A stretch of 58,020 bases of DNA from an uncultured Alphaproteobacteria bacterium (GTDB taxonomy: Bacteria; Pseudomonadota; Alphaproteobacteria; UBA7985; CAJQQZ01). The position numbers and the translations under genes are program-made. Location: assembly GCA_905480575.1 (NCBI GenBank), contig CAJQQZ010000057.1, positions 1 through 58,020 on the forward strand, given 5' to 3'. The notes beneath the pieces were generated by a model. That model was given only the letters and a program-made list of their open reading frames with translations. It ran no database searches and had not been told where the DNA came from. The stretch's first letter is position 1. Every line of letters begins with the position of its first letter. Of this stretch, positions 7,819-16,738 are shown in pieces.

Positions 7819-8754
7819 TTAGCCAAGATTGGCAAAGGCTTGAGCCTTGATGCCCGACCGCACGTCTTCGAGGATCAATGCCGCTTCTGAACCACGAATT
7901 TTCTCGATGTCATCTTGGTATTTGAGCACAACACCCAGGGTGTCCTGGATGGCTTGCGGATCGATAGCAACGTAGTCAAGTTGGACCAAGGCATCTGCCC
8001 AATCCAATGTCTCAGCAATACCCGGTTTCTTGTAAAGATCTTGCTTTCTCAGCTCCTGAACGAAAGCCACTAATTCTTTCGCCAGTTTCTCAGAGGCGTG
8101 AGGCGCTTTGGCTTTAACAATCGCCATTTCTCGCTCAGCATCAGGGTAATCCACCCAGTGATAGAAACAACGGCGTTTTAGGGCGTCATGAATTTCACGG
8201 GTGCGGTTCGAAGTAATGATAACAATCGGCGGTGTGCTCGCCTTGATCGTTCCCATCTCAGGGATCGAGATTTGGTAATCTGAAAGTACTTCAAGCAAGA
8301 AAGCTTCAAAGGGCTCATCTGTTCGGTCGAGTTCATCGATCAGCAATATTGGCGATTCTTCATCGCCGCCGGTCTCCAGCGCTTGTAGCAAAGGCCGCTT
8401 GATCAAAAATTCGTCAGAAAACAAGTCTTTAGATAAGGAATCTTTGTTCTTCTCGCCCGCTGCCTCCGCCAGACGGATTTCCATCATCTGACGCGGAAAG
8501 TTCCATTCGTAAACCGCTGATGAAACATCCAAGCCTTCATAACATTGTAACCGGACTAACCTTCGACCAAGGCTAGCAGATAGCACCTTAGCTATTTCCG
8601 TTTTCCCCACTCCGGCTTCGCCTTCAAGAAATAAAGGCCGACCTAATTTGAGCGTCAGATAGAGCACAGTAGCTAAGCTGCGATCAGCGACATAGCCTTC
8701 AGCCGTCAACAGATCCAACGTTTGATCAACATTTTTTGGTAAGGAGATGCTCAT
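7819..8754 (-). CDS. coxD: CoxD-like MoxR-family AAA+ ATPase
   Basis: A 311-residue AAA+ ATPase. It has Walker A GEAGVGKT at residues 45-52, Walker B ILLIDELDR near 136-144, and sensor 1 in VIITSNRTREIHDALKRR. MoxR-type ATPases are chaperones that pair with VWA proteins, here the adjacent CoxE, to mature metal enzymes. The start is set at MSISLPKNVDQ (8754); a longer frame to 8805 begins inside the hairpin that separates this gene from coxM and is unlikely. No good ribosome-binding site precedes the ATG, which suggests a processed leader or weak initiation. Confidence 0.9.
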   Translation of the reverse strand: MSISLPKNVDQTLDLLTAEGYVADRSLATVLYLTLKLGRPLFLEGEAGVGKTEIAKVLSASLGRRLVRLQCYEGLDVSSAVYEWNFPRQMMEIRLAEAAGEKNKDSLSKDLFSDEFLIKRPLLQALETGGDEESPILLIDELDRTDEPFEAFLLEVLSDYQISIPEMGTIKASTPPIVIITSNRTREIHDALKRRCFYHWVDYPDAEREMAIVKAKAPHASEKLAKELVAFVQELRKQDLYKKPGIAETLDWADALVQLDYVAIDPQAIQDTLGVVLKYQDDIEKIRGSEAALILEDVRSGIKAQAFANLG

Positions 8755-8761
8755 ACAACAG

Positions 8762-8788
8762 AAAAAGGGCGGCGTTAAACACCGCCCC
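8762..8788 (-). terminator. intrinsic terminator/attenuator between coxM and coxD
   Basis: Read on the minus strand, GGGCGGTG pairs with CGCCGCCC (8 bp with one G-T wobble, loop TTTAA), followed by five T residues. This is the form of a rho-independent terminator. It lies in the 54-bp gap between the end of coxM and the start of coxD, inside an otherwise tightly packed operon. It would end most transcripts after coxSLM and let a fraction continue into the maturation genes. Confidence 0.75.
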
Positions 8789-8808
8789 TTACACTTTCTT
8801 TTCAAATG

Positions 8809-9603
8809 TTAACCGCAGGCGTCGACCGCTCGTTTGGCCATAACACCAACCAAATGAGCGCGATACTCTGGTGATGCATGAATGTCTGAGTTCAAATCAT
8901 CAGCAGACACAGCAACGCCATCCAATGCCGAAGAAGAAAAATCGCCGTCTAAAGCGCTTTCCATCGCCGATGCCCTGAACACCGACGGACCAGCGCCGGT
9001 GACAGCAACACGGACACCGTCCGCGTTCTTGGCCACGAAGACCCCAACCATTGCATAACGAGACGCCGGGTTTGGGAACTTGGCATAGGCTGCCTTTTCG
9101 ACAAGAGGGAAGGAAACCGACGTTACAATCTCGTCTTCCGCCAACGCTGTCTCAAACATTTCAACGAAGAAATCTTCCGCCGGTATCTCCCGAGTATTGG
9201 TTTTGACAGTCGCACCCAGCGCCACCAATGCGGCTGGATAGTCAGCCGCTGGATCATTGTTAGAAATTGAACCGCCTAACGTACCTCTCGCACGAACCTG
9301 ACGGTCACCAATGCTTTCTGCTAAAGCGGCGAGCGCAGGAAGGTCTGACTGAATAAGTGCGCTAGAGGCAACCACAGAGTGCGATGTCATCGCCCCAATC
9401 TCAATTGCGTCAGCCCCTTCGGCCACACCAGCAATGCCGTCGATACCGTGAAGATCAATCAAATCTTCAGGCGCCGCAAGCCCTTGCTTCATCGTCGGCA
9501 ACATCGTCATGCCACCGGCTAGGAACTTACCGTCGTCTGACGCCTGCATATTAGCAACCGCTTCGTCAACACTGTTTGGCTTATGATAATCAAAGTTTTG
9601 CAT
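8809..9603 (-). CDS. coxM: CoxM-like FAD-binding subunit of a molybdenum hydroxylase
   Basis: Medium subunit (264 residues) that carries FAD and passes electrons from the iron-sulfur subunit to an acceptor. The FAD motifs are clear: FLAGGMTMLP at 27-36 and TLGGSISNNDPAADYPAA at 108-125, followed by the CO-dehydrogenase flavoprotein C-terminal domain. The length is slightly below the usual 280-300. It follows coxL with a 14-bp gap. Note that the order here is S-L-M, whereas well-studied form I clusters run M-S-L; the S-L-M order is usual for form II. Confidence 0.93.
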   Translation of the reverse strand: MQNFDYHKPNSVDEAVANMQASDDGKFLAGGMTMLPTMKQGLAAPEDLIDLHGIDGIAGVAEGADAIEIGAMTSHSVVASSALIQSDLPALAALAESIGDRQVRARGTLGGSISNNDPAADYPAALVALGATVKTNTREIPAEDFFVEMFETALAEDEIVTSVSFPLVEKAAYAKFPNPASRYAMVGVFVAKNADGVRVAVTGAGPSVFRASAMESALDGDFSSSALDGVAVSADDLNSDIHASPEYRAHLVGVMAKRAVDACG

Positions 9604-9617
9604 CTCTCAGCCCTCCC

Positions 9618-11990
9618 TTAGTTGTTTTCTTGCAGAGCGCGCCAAACACGTTCTGGCGTCGCCGGCATCTCAACAGTAACAGCTCCTGTTGCATCCGTGA
9701 TTGCGTTGATCAATGCTGCCGGAGCCGCAATAGCTCCTGCTTCACCGCACCCCTTCACCCCGAGTGGGTTGTGAGTACAAGCCGTTGTCGTCATATCAAC
9801 GCGGAAACTTGGCAGATCATCAGCTCTAGGCATGCAATAATCCATGTATGAACCCGTCACCAACTGACCTGAGTCTTTGTCGTAAACCGTGCCTTCCAAC
9901 AACGCCTGACCAACACCCTGAGCAATACCACCGTGGACCTGACCTTCAACTATCATCGGATTGATCACGTTTCCGAAGTCATCAACAGCCACCCAATCCA
10001 CGATCTCGGTTACACCCGTCGCCTCGTCGATTTCAACTTCGGCTATGTGTGTTCCGGCAGGATAGGTAAAGTTGCCAGGGTCATAGAAAGCTGTTTCATC
10101 CATACCTGGTTCAACGCCTTCTGGGTAATCATGAGGCACATAAGCCGCAAAGACGATTTCTTCCATCGCTTTAGACTTATCCGTTCCCGCGACCGTAAAG
10201 TTACCATCGGCGAACTCAATGTCCTCAACGGCTGCTTCAAGCAGATGAGCAGCAACCTTTTTGCCCTTTTCAATGATCTTATCGCAAGCCCTATCGATGG
10301 CAGAGCCACCAACAGCCAAGGATCTAGAACCATAGGTTCCCATGCCCATTGGAACTTTCGAAGTATCGCCGTGAACAACCTCGACGTTCTCGAACGGGAT
10401 GCCAAGCTTTGTGGCTGCCAGTTGAGCGAAGGCCGTCTCATGACCTTGTCCGTGGGAATGTGATCCCGTGAAGACAGAAACACTACCGGTCGCATTGAAG
10501 CGAACTTGCGCTGACTCCCACAAACCGACACCAGCACCAAGCGATCCAACGACCGCCGAAGGAGCTATGCCGCAAGCTTCGATATAGGCGGAGATGCCTA
10601 AGCCACGTTTCTTGCCATTGGCTTCTGACTTTGCCCGACGAGCTGGGAAACCAGCATAGTCAATCATCCCCATGGCCTTATCCAGAGAGGCCTCATAATT
10701 GCCTGTGTCATAAGTCAGAGCCACGGGCGTGTCATAAGGGAACTGATCAGGCTGTATGAAGTTCTTCCGTCTCAATTCAGCTGGGTCCACACCTAACTCA
10801 CGAGCCGCCGTTTCAACAATCCGTTCTACGACGAACGTAGCCTCCGGGCGTCCTGCTCCACGATAAGCATCTACAGCAACGGTATTGGTGAAAACTGCTT
10901 TAGTATTGCAGAAAATCACCGGCGTTGTGTATTGCCCAGCCAACAAAGTTGCATAGAGATATGTCGGAACAGAACTAGCGAACGTGGAAAGATAAGCCCC
11001 CATATTGGCTATTGTTTCGACTTTCAGCGCCGTGAACTTACCGTTCGCATCAAGGCCGAGCTTCACATGACTAACATGATCGCGACCGTGAGCGTCCGTC
11101 AGGAACGCTTCTGATCTAGTGGAAGTCCACTTAACGGGCCTGCCAATTTTCTTGGAAGCCCAAACACAGGTGGTTTCTTCCGCATAACAGAAGATCTTTG
11201 AACCAAATCCACCGCCTACGTCCGGTGCAATCACTTTTAACTTTGTCTCAGGAATTCCCAGAACAAACGCACAGAGAATAAGACGAAGCACGTGGGGGTT
11301 TTGACTGGTGGAGAAGCAAGTATACTCGCCAGTTGCCATATCGTATTCGCCGATGGCCGCTCTTGGCTCCATCGGATTAGGAACCAAGCGATTGTTGATA
11401 ATATCGAGTTCTGTAACGTGGGCCGAATTTGCGAGAGCTTTGTCCACGTCGGCTTCTTCGCCCAAAATCCAGTCATAACAAAGATTGCTTGGCGCTTCTG
11501 GATGAATTTCTGGACCTGACAGTGCAGAACCAGTATCAACGTTAGCCGCTAGAACTTCATAGTCCACTTCGACAAGTTCTGCTGCTGCTTGTGCTTCACT
11601 TAGGGTTTCCGCAATCACGACAGCAACCTGATCACCGACATGTTTGACGGTGTCGTGAGCCAAGGGTGGATGCGGTGGCGCTTTGTGGCCCTCCCCATGT
11701 CGATCAACGACGTTCCAGCCACAAATTAGGCTGCCGACTTCATCGGCCACCATATCTGCACCGGTTAGAATACTGACCACTCCAGAAGCCTGCGACGCTG
11801 CCGAGGTATCAACAGATCTGATTTTCGCATGTGCATGGGGGGAACGGACGAACACAGCATAAGTTTGCCCCATTCGATTTATGTCGTCAGTGTAAGTGCC
11901 TCTGCCGGTTAAGAAGCGAAAGTCTTCCTTACGTTGGACCGCATCACCTATTCCGCCTGAGGTAATTGTACCTGTATCTGGCATGATCAA
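9618..11990 (-). CDS. coxL: form II CoxL-like molybdopterin-binding catalytic subunit
   Basis: A 790-residue large subunit of the xanthine oxidase/CO dehydrogenase family. The active-site loop reads A375-Y-R-G-A-G-R381, which defines form II; form I CO dehydrogenases carry AYXCSFR with the copper-binding cysteine. Other family marks are DVGGGFGSK at about 258, [15 protein letters not shown] in the second half, and the C-terminal [11 protein letters not shown] with the catalytic glutamate. Without the cysteine a CO-oxidising Cu-S-Mo site is unlikely, so the true substrate may be an aldehyde, purine or other heterocycle. The start overlaps the coxS stop (ATGA), indicating coupled synthesis. Confidence 0.93.
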   Translation of the reverse strand: MIMPDTGTITSGGIGDAVQRKEDFRFLTGRGTYTDDINRMGQTYAVFVRSPHAHAKIRSVDTSAASQASGVVSILTGADMVADEVGSLICGWNVVDRHGEGHKAPPHPPLAHDTVKHVGDQVAVVIAETLSEAQAAAELVEVDYEVLAANVDTGSALSGPEIHPEAPSNLCYDWILGEEADVDKALANSAHVTELDIINNRLVPNPMEPRAAIGEYDMATGEYTCFSTSQNPHVLRLILCAFVLGIPETKLKVIAPDVGGGFGSKIFCYAEETTCVWASKKIGRPVKWTSTRSEAFLTDAHGRDHVSHVKLGLDANGKFTALKVETIANMGAYLSTFASSVPTYLYATLLAGQYTTPVIFCNTKAVFTNTVAVDAYRGAGRPEATFVVERIVETAARELGVDPAELRRKNFIQPDQFPYDTPVALTYDTGNYEASLDKAMGMIDYAGFPARRAKSEANGKKRGLGISAYIEACGIAPSAVVGSLGAGVGLWESAQVRFNATGSVSVFTGSHSHGQGHETAFAQLAATKLGIPFENVEVVHGDTSKVPMGMGTYGSRSLAVGGSAIDRACDKIIEKGKKVAAHLLEAAVEDIEFADGNFTVAGTDKSKAMEEIVFAAYVPHDYPEGVEPGMDETAFYDPGNFTYPAGTHIAEVEIDEATGVTEIVDWVAVDDFGNVINPMIVEGQVHGGIAQGVGQALLEGTVYDKDSGQLVTGSYMDYCMPRADDLPSFRVDMTTTACTHNPLGVKGCGEAGAIAAPAALINAITDATGAVTVEMPATPERVWRALQENN

Positions 11991-12454
11991 CCTCCCATCG
12001 CTTTAGCGCCAGCCTGAACAGACTTGACGATATTATGATATCCTGTACAGCGACAGATGTTGCCTTCCAGACCTTCCCGAATTTCGGTCTCAGAAATATC
12101 TGGGTTTCCCGCAACCAAATCCACCGCGCTCATCACCATCCCTGGGGTACAAAAACCGCACTGAAGGCCATGGTTCTGACGAAAAGCTTCCTGCATCGGA
12201 TGCAGCTCTTCACCTGTCGCTAGACCTTCGATAGTCGTAACTTCCGAACCGTCGACTTGCACAGCTAACATAGTGCAGGATTTAACGGATTTACCATCAA
12301 CGTGCACAACGCAGGAACCACATTGGCTTGTGTCACAGCCGACGTGCGTTCCCGTAAGTTTCTGATTTTCTCTGATGTAATCGACGAGCAAAGTCTTGGT
12401 TTCGACTTCACCGCTCACTGAACGCCCATTGAGCGTCAAGGAAATGCTTGGCAT
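11987..12454 (-). CDS. coxS: CoxS-like [2Fe-2S] subunit
   Basis: Small iron-sulfur subunit of 155 residues. Plant-type [2Fe-2S] cluster ligands are C40, C45, C48 and C60; the second, helical-domain cluster uses C99, C102, C134 and C136 (CGFCTPGM and CRCTGYHNI). It relays electrons from the molybdenum site of CoxL to the FAD of CoxM. The start codon at 12454 is preceded by a good Shine-Dalgarno sequence (AGGGAG), which is itself enclosed in a 10-bp hairpin, so translation of the whole structural operon may be gated here. Confidence 0.95.
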   Translation of the reverse strand: MPSISLTLNGRSVSGEVETKTLLVDYIRENQKLTGTHVGCDTSQCGSCVVHVDGKSVKSCTMLAVQVDGSEVTTIEGLATGEELHPMQEAFRQNHGLQCGFCTPGMVMSAVDLVAGNPDISETEIREGLEGNICRCTGYHNIVKSVQAGAKAMGG

Positions 12455-12456
12455 AA

Positions 12457-12501
12457 AAATCTCCCTATTTTTTGAGTTGACTAACTCTTTAAGGGAGATT
12501 T
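12457..12501 (-). promoter_or_regulatory. hairpin enclosing the coxS ribosome-binding site
   Basis: In the minus-strand transcript, AAATCTCCCT (12501-12492) is perfectly complementary to AGGGAGATTT (12466-12457), and the second arm contains the coxS Shine-Dalgarno AGGGAG. Between the arms a second perfect stem occurs, GAGTT-AGTC-AACTC (12487-12474). The whole would fold into a long bulged hairpin ending three bases before the ATG. This arrangement would hide the ribosome-binding site until melted or bound. It has no long U-run, so it is not a typical terminator. Confidence 0.6.
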
Positions 12502-12562
12502 ATCTGTTCTTATTTCTCCCCCGTGGAAGAAACATTAGCGCAAATCTGGCGTTTGACCAGAG

Positions 12563-13021
12563 CTATTCTGGATTTTCTTCTTCACCATTGATTACAGCGG
12601 CAAAGCGACTAAAGAACTTATCGGATAGTTTTTTGGCGGCTCCTCCTACCAACCGAGAACCAATCTGAGCTATTTTTCCACCGACTTGAGCGTCTACCAA
12701 GTAGATCAATTCCGTCCCATCATTATGCTCATTCAACGAAACATCAGCAGAACCCGTGGCAAAGCCAGCCAAGCCACCTTTACCTTCTCCGGTCAGGGTA
12801 TAAGAATGTGGAGGATTGAGATTCTCTAGGTTCACTTCGCCTGTAAATGACGCCTTCACCGGCCCAATTTTTGCCTTGATGACTGCGGTAAATTGAGTGT
12901 CAGAGATCTTTTCCAAACTTTCGCAGCCAGGAATAGCCTGCTGCAAAATAGCTGGGTCATTCATTGCCTTCCAGACTTCCTCCTTGGAGGCATTTATAAT
13001 GTAAGTCCCTTCCAATTTCAT
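12563..13021 (-). CDS. coxG: CoxG-like SRPBCC-domain protein
   Basis: A 152-residue protein of the CO dehydrogenase subunit G family (START/SRPBCC fold), recognised from MKLEGTYIINASKEEVWKAM, AIPGCESLEKI, KASFTGEVNLENL and VGGKIAQIGSRLVGGAAKKL. CoxG proteins are not part of the enzyme; they have been linked to membrane anchoring or quinone interaction. The gene lies 108 bp upstream of coxS on the same strand and 24 bp downstream of the PlsC-type gene, so it may share transcription with either. Confidence 0.88.
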   Translation of the reverse strand: MKLEGTYIINASKEEVWKAMNDPAILQQAIPGCESLEKISDTQFTAVIKAKIGPVKASFTGEVNLENLNPPHSYTLTGEGKGGLAGFATGSADVSLNEHNDGTELIYLVDAQVGGKIAQIGSRLVGGAAKKLSDKFFSRFAAVINGEEENPE

Positions 13022-13045
13022 TTTGCTGACTTTCTTTTGTTGAAC

Positions 13046-13720
13046 CTATTGGGCGCCTTTTTTCTTACTTCCAAGGAAACCAGCATTTCTGCCTTCCATT
13101 GTCTCAAGGTATTCATGAATTTTACTAAACACTTCTTCTTCCGACAAAGAGGCTTCCAAAAAGAGCCCCGTGTCAAATCTCTTGTTTGGGTAATCTATTC
13201 CAACAACCAAAATGGGGACCTTTGCTTTAACTGCAATACGGTAGAAGCCAGTTTTTAAGACGCCATCACTTTTACGGGTGCCTTCGGGTGTGATCGCCAA
13301 AATCAATCGATCGGCGCTCTTAAAAGCCCTGACTGCATCACCAACAATGCCGTTTGCTGCTGAACGGTCAACAGGAATGCCGCCCAGAAATTTTAAGATG
13401 GGACCAAAAACTGGTACAAAAACTGACTTTTTGATGAGGAAGGAGAACTTGATCCCTACCGCATACATCAACATCATTCCAATCACCCAATCCCAGTTGG
13501 ACGTGTGAGGAGCGCCGATAGCGACAAACTTCGGACAATCAGGAATTTCACCTGTTACTTGCCAGCCCGAAAGTTTGAAGGCGAGACGTGCCAGGAACTT
13601 AGTGACGGCATTGCCTCTACGAGCCACATTTTTATTGCCGAGTTCAGGAACCACTGAAGTAAAAACCCTCAAATCCAATAGGAAGGATCGCATTTGCACT
13701 ATTTTTGGCAGTACCGCCAC
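13046..13720 (-). CDS. PlsC-type 1-acyl-glycerol-3-phosphate acyltransferase-like protein
   Basis: A 224-residue acyltransferase of the lysophospholipid group. The catalytic HxxxxD motif is present (APHTSNWDW), the third motif reads ITPEGTR, and GGIPVDRSA matches the substrate-binding block. The hydrophobic segment near residues 85-105 (MMLMYAVGIKFSFLI) suggests membrane association. The GTG at 13720 has a modest ribosome-binding site; ATG at 13693 is an alternative. It is divergent from the ACP/ketosynthase/P450 genes and reads toward coxG, and may belong functionally with the lipid genes. Acyl acceptor unknown. Confidence 0.85.
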   Translation of the reverse strand: MAVLPKIVQMRSFLLDLRVFTSVVPELGNKNVARRGNAVTKFLARLAFKLSGWQVTGEIPDCPKFVAIGAPHTSNWDWVIGMMLMYAVGIKFSFLIKKSVFVPVFGPILKFLGGIPVDRSAANGIVGDAVRAFKSADRLILAITPEGTRKSDGVLKTGFYRIAVKAKVPILVVGIDYPNKRFDTGLFLEASLSEEEVFSKIHEYLETMEGRNAGFLGSKKKGAQ

Positions 13721-13836
13721 AAAATTCCCATTCCCTTGCTTCTTTAGTCATTGCATTTCTCAGGTATTACGGCGTATTAAGGCCCCAAATATTGGAACCT
13801 GGTGGTTTCTTTTCTTATTCAGCTTGAGGGATAAAA

Positions 13837-14103
13837 ATGTCTAATGACATCAGTGTCGAGGATCGCGTTAAAGAGATCGTCACCAAATATATCAAGGCAG
13901 ATGATGGTTCCACTCCTGAATTGACCAGAGAAACCGAGCTTCAGACGGTCAACTTGGAATCATTGGACTTAATCGAAATTATTTTCGAAGTTGAAGACGA
14001 ATTTGATATCGATATCGAACAAGACGAAAAAACCGCCGAATTAAAAACGCTTGGTGATGTGCTCGATTGGTTAACGACCAACATCGAAGACCAGACCGCA
14101 TAA
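13837..14103 (+). CDS. acyl carrier protein (specialised)
   Basis: An acidic 88-residue protein with the ACP four-helix pattern. The phosphopantetheine serine is S42 in NLESLDLIEI; the usual DSL reads ESL here. Helix II then carries the acidic FEVEDEFDIDIEQD face that contacts partner enzymes. A good ribosome-binding site (GAGGG) precedes the ATG. It is too divergent from the housekeeping ACP sequence to be the fatty-acid-synthesis AcpP and is followed 13 bp later by its likely partner ketosynthase, as in NodF/NodE-like or AcpXL-type dedicated pairs. Confidence 0.9.
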   Translation: MSNDISVEDRVKEIVTKYIKADDGSTPELTRETELQTVNLESLDLIEIIFEVEDEFDIDIEQDEKTAELKTLGDVLDWLTTNIEDQTA

Positions 14104-14116
14104 TAGAAAGTCTTCG

Positions 14117-15325
14117 ATGCATCGTGTCGTCATAACCGGCGTCGGAACAATATCTGGCCTCGGACCCAATCTTAATGATTCATGGAACGCAGCACTATCT
14201 GGTAAAACGGCTATTGGCCAACTGGATATTCCGTCCATTCAACCACTTCGTCAGAAACTTGCCGCCCAAATACACAGCTACAAGCCTGAAGACCATTTCA
14301 GTGCTGGCGAATTGGCGCTCATCGACCGTTTCTCGCAGTTCATTATTCTCAGTGGCCGAGAAGCGATAGCAGATTCAGGCATTGATTTCTCCACAGATAT
14401 CGCTGAAGAAACGGCGGTTCTAACGGGTTCAGGCCTCGGAGGTTGGGAAACCATCAACGAATCAGCGAAAAAGGTTTTTTACGACCAGAAACCACGCGTT
14501 CATCCCTTTACCGTTCCTAAAATCATGCCAAGTGCCGGTTCCAGCCATCTCACGATGGAATATGGGATAACCGGACCGGCTTTCACAATTTCCAGCGCTT
14601 GCTCCTCTTCAGGACATGCAATCGGCGAAGCATTCGAAATGGTTCGGCGTGGCCGGGTCAAAGCCGCTGTTACTGGTGGTGGTGAAGCACCCTTGATTTA
14701 CGGTGGTATCATCCCTTGGCAAGCTTTGAGAGTTATGTCCAGCACAGCCTGTAGGCCTTTCTGCAAAGATAGAGATGGCATGATTTTGGGCGAAGGCGCA
14801 GGCATGCTCGTTTTAGAAGAATATGAGTACGCCAAATCACGCGGTGCGCGCATTTATGGTGAACTTTGTGGCTATGGTTTGTCTTCGGACGCTGGCGACA
14901 TTGTTGACCCCTCACCCGATGGCGCTGCTAAATCTGTTCGGAAATGTCTTGTGGACGCTCAGCTGAACCCGGAAGATGTGACATACATTAACGCCCACGG
15001 TACCGGCACAACTGCAAACGACAGAACAGAAACCTCGGCTATTCGACAGGTTTTCGGATCAGCAGTGGATGATGTTTGGGTATCGTCGACAAAATCACTT
15101 CACGGTCATGCCTTAGGCGGTGCAGGTGCAATTGAACTAGCGCTGACGGTTAGAGCACTTGAAAGCGGTATTTTACCACCGACAGTTAACTTTACTGAAG
15201 CTGATGAAGAGTGTCAGTTGCGCCACGTTGCAAACGAACCAGTAGAAACAAAAGTAAAAGCGGTTATATCCAATTCTTTTGCTTTCGGCGGTTTGAATGC
15301 CACTTTGGCTATCAAAGCTATTTAG
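14117..15325 (+). CDS. beta-ketoacyl-ACP synthase (KAS II/NodE-like)
   Basis: A 402-residue condensing enzyme with a complete active site: nucleophile C162 (SSACSSSGHA), H294 (NAHGTGT), K326 and H329 (TKSLHGHALGG). It elongates an acyl-ACP by two carbons using malonyl-ACP. The length and layout match FabF/NodE-like enzymes. It follows the dedicated ACP by 13 bp and precedes the P450 by 28 bp on the same strand, so the product is probably a chain that is then oxidised and transferred by the next two gene products. Confidence 0.93.
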   Translation: MHRVVITGVGTISGLGPNLNDSWNAALSGKTAIGQLDIPSIQPLRQKLAAQIHSYKPEDHFSAGELALIDRFSQFIILSGREAIADSGIDFSTDIAEETAVLTGSGLGGWETINESAKKVFYDQKPRVHPFTVPKIMPSAGSSHLTMEYGITGPAFTISSACSSSGHAIGEAFEMVRRGRVKAAVTGGGEAPLIYGGIIPWQALRVMSSTACRPFCKDRDGMILGEGAGMLVLEEYEYAKSRGARIYGELCGYGLSSDAGDIVDPSPDGAAKSVRKCLVDAQLNPEDVTYINAHGTGTTANDRTETSAIRQVFGSAVDDVWVSSTKSLHGHALGGAGAIELALTVRALESGILPPTVNFTEADEECQLRHVANEPVETKVKAVISNSFAFGGLNATLAIKAI

Positions 15326-15353
15326 GAACTACTTTTAGCAGGCTCCCTCGATA

Positions 15354-16727
15354 ATGAGTGCCAAACGAAAACTACTAACTCCACCGATGCCTAGTGCATC
15401 AAAGCATGCTTTGCCGCCTTTCAAAGCTTTGAGAGTCGCGAAACGTAACGTCATAGCAGTTTGGACTAGGCAAGCTTATTTTGCTCCGTTCATGGCGGAG
15501 AAATATCTCTTTCGCTGGATGTATGTTGCTAACAATCCAGATGCTGTGCGTCATGTTTTAGTTTCAAACGCAGCCAACTACGAAAAAAGCATCGCCGTCA
15601 AAAGAGCCCTCCAGCCGCTTGTTGGCAATGGCATGTTTGTTTCAAACGGAGAAACTTGGCACAAACAACGACGTATCGCTATTCCGGCTTTTCATCACAA
15701 ACGGATTCAATCCTTTGGCGACTTCATGTCGAAAGGCATTGAGACATTGATGGAAGAGTGGGCAAAAAAACCTGACGGTTCAACAATCGCTATTGATGAA
15801 GAAATGGCAAACATAACAGCAGGTGTGGTTTGCCAGGCTATGTTCTCTGAAACTCTCGGAGAAAGAGGCCGGATCGTTTATGACGGCTTTTCAGAGTATC
15901 AAGCAAATCTCACGCAAATTGATTATGCAGAAATGTTAGGCCTTCCCAGCATTTTCTCCGCGTGGCCAAGTTTTTCCTCCAGACGAGCAGCAAAAAGAAT
16001 TCGTCAGGTTATCGAAGAAATAATTGGAGACCGCTGGCAGGACAAAGAGGATCGCGGGGATTTCCTTTCATCTCTCCTTTTGACAAAGGACAGTGAAACC
16101 GGAAAAGGACTGAGTGAAACGGAAATTCGGGATGAGATGGCTGTCATTTTTCTGGCAGGCCATGAGACCACCGCGATCACTATCTGCTGGGCTCTCTATT
16201 TGATTTCACAAGCATCCGATGTCGAAGAACGCCTCTTAGCCGAAGTAAAAGAAGTTCTTAACGGAAGAACAGCCACCTTTGCTGACATCAATAACCTGAA
16301 ATACACCAGAGCTGTGGTAGATGAGGTTCTGCGCCTCTATCCTCCAGTCCCAGTTTTTTCTCGCACCGCCGTAGAAGATGACATAGTCGACGGGCACGAA
16401 ATTCAAGCCGGATCAAACATGATGGTGTCTCCATGGTTGTTGCACCGCCATCGGGCACTCTGGAAAAACCCTAATCGGTTTGATCCAGATCGCTTTTTCT
16501 TGAAAGAGAAACGTTCACACTCGAAATACGCCTATATTCCCTTTGGCGTTGGACCGAGAACCTGTTTGGGTGCCTCATTTGCATTGACAGAGGCTGTCAT
16601 TATGTTGGCATCCATTGTTCAAAAATTTTCACTCACATTGCCCAAGGATAAAGACGTCCAACCTGTCGCCAAGCTAAGTCTCCGCCCTCATCCGGATCTG
16701 CCTATGATCCTTCACAAAAGAAACTGA
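15354..16727 (+). CDS. cytochrome P450
   Basis: A 457-residue haem-thiolate monooxygenase. The I-helix motif AGHETTA is at 258-264, the ExxR of the K-helix is E314-V-L-R317, and the haem ligand is C394 in FGVGPRTCLGA. No membrane anchor is obvious, so it is a soluble bacterial type, though the N-terminal layout and total length resemble fatty-acid hydroxylases (CYP4/CYP102-like). It is sandwiched between an ACP/ketosynthase pair and an acyltransferase, suggesting an acyl-ACP or acyl-lipid substrate. No redox partner gene is nearby. Confidence 0.93.
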   Translation: MSAKRKLLTPPMPSASKHALPPFKALRVAKRNVIAVWTRQAYFAPFMAEKYLFRWMYVANNPDAVRHVLVSNAANYEKSIAVKRALQPLVGNGMFVSNGETWHKQRRIAIPAFHHKRIQSFGDFMSKGIETLMEEWAKKPDGSTIAIDEEMANITAGVVCQAMFSETLGERGRIVYDGFSEYQANLTQIDYAEMLGLPSIFSAWPSFSSRRAAKRIRQVIEEIIGDRWQDKEDRGDFLSSLLLTKDSETGKGLSETEIRDEMAVIFLAGHETTAITICWALYLISQASDVEERLLAEVKEVLNGRTATFADINNLKYTRAVVDEVLRLYPPVPVFSRTAVEDDIVDGHEIQAGSNMMVSPWLLHRHRALWKNPNRFDPDRFFLKEKRSHSKYAYIPFGVGPRTCLGASFALTEAVIMLASIVQKFSLTLPKDKDVQPVAKLSLRPHPDLPMILHKRN

Positions 16728-16738
16728 ACGTTAAAGCT

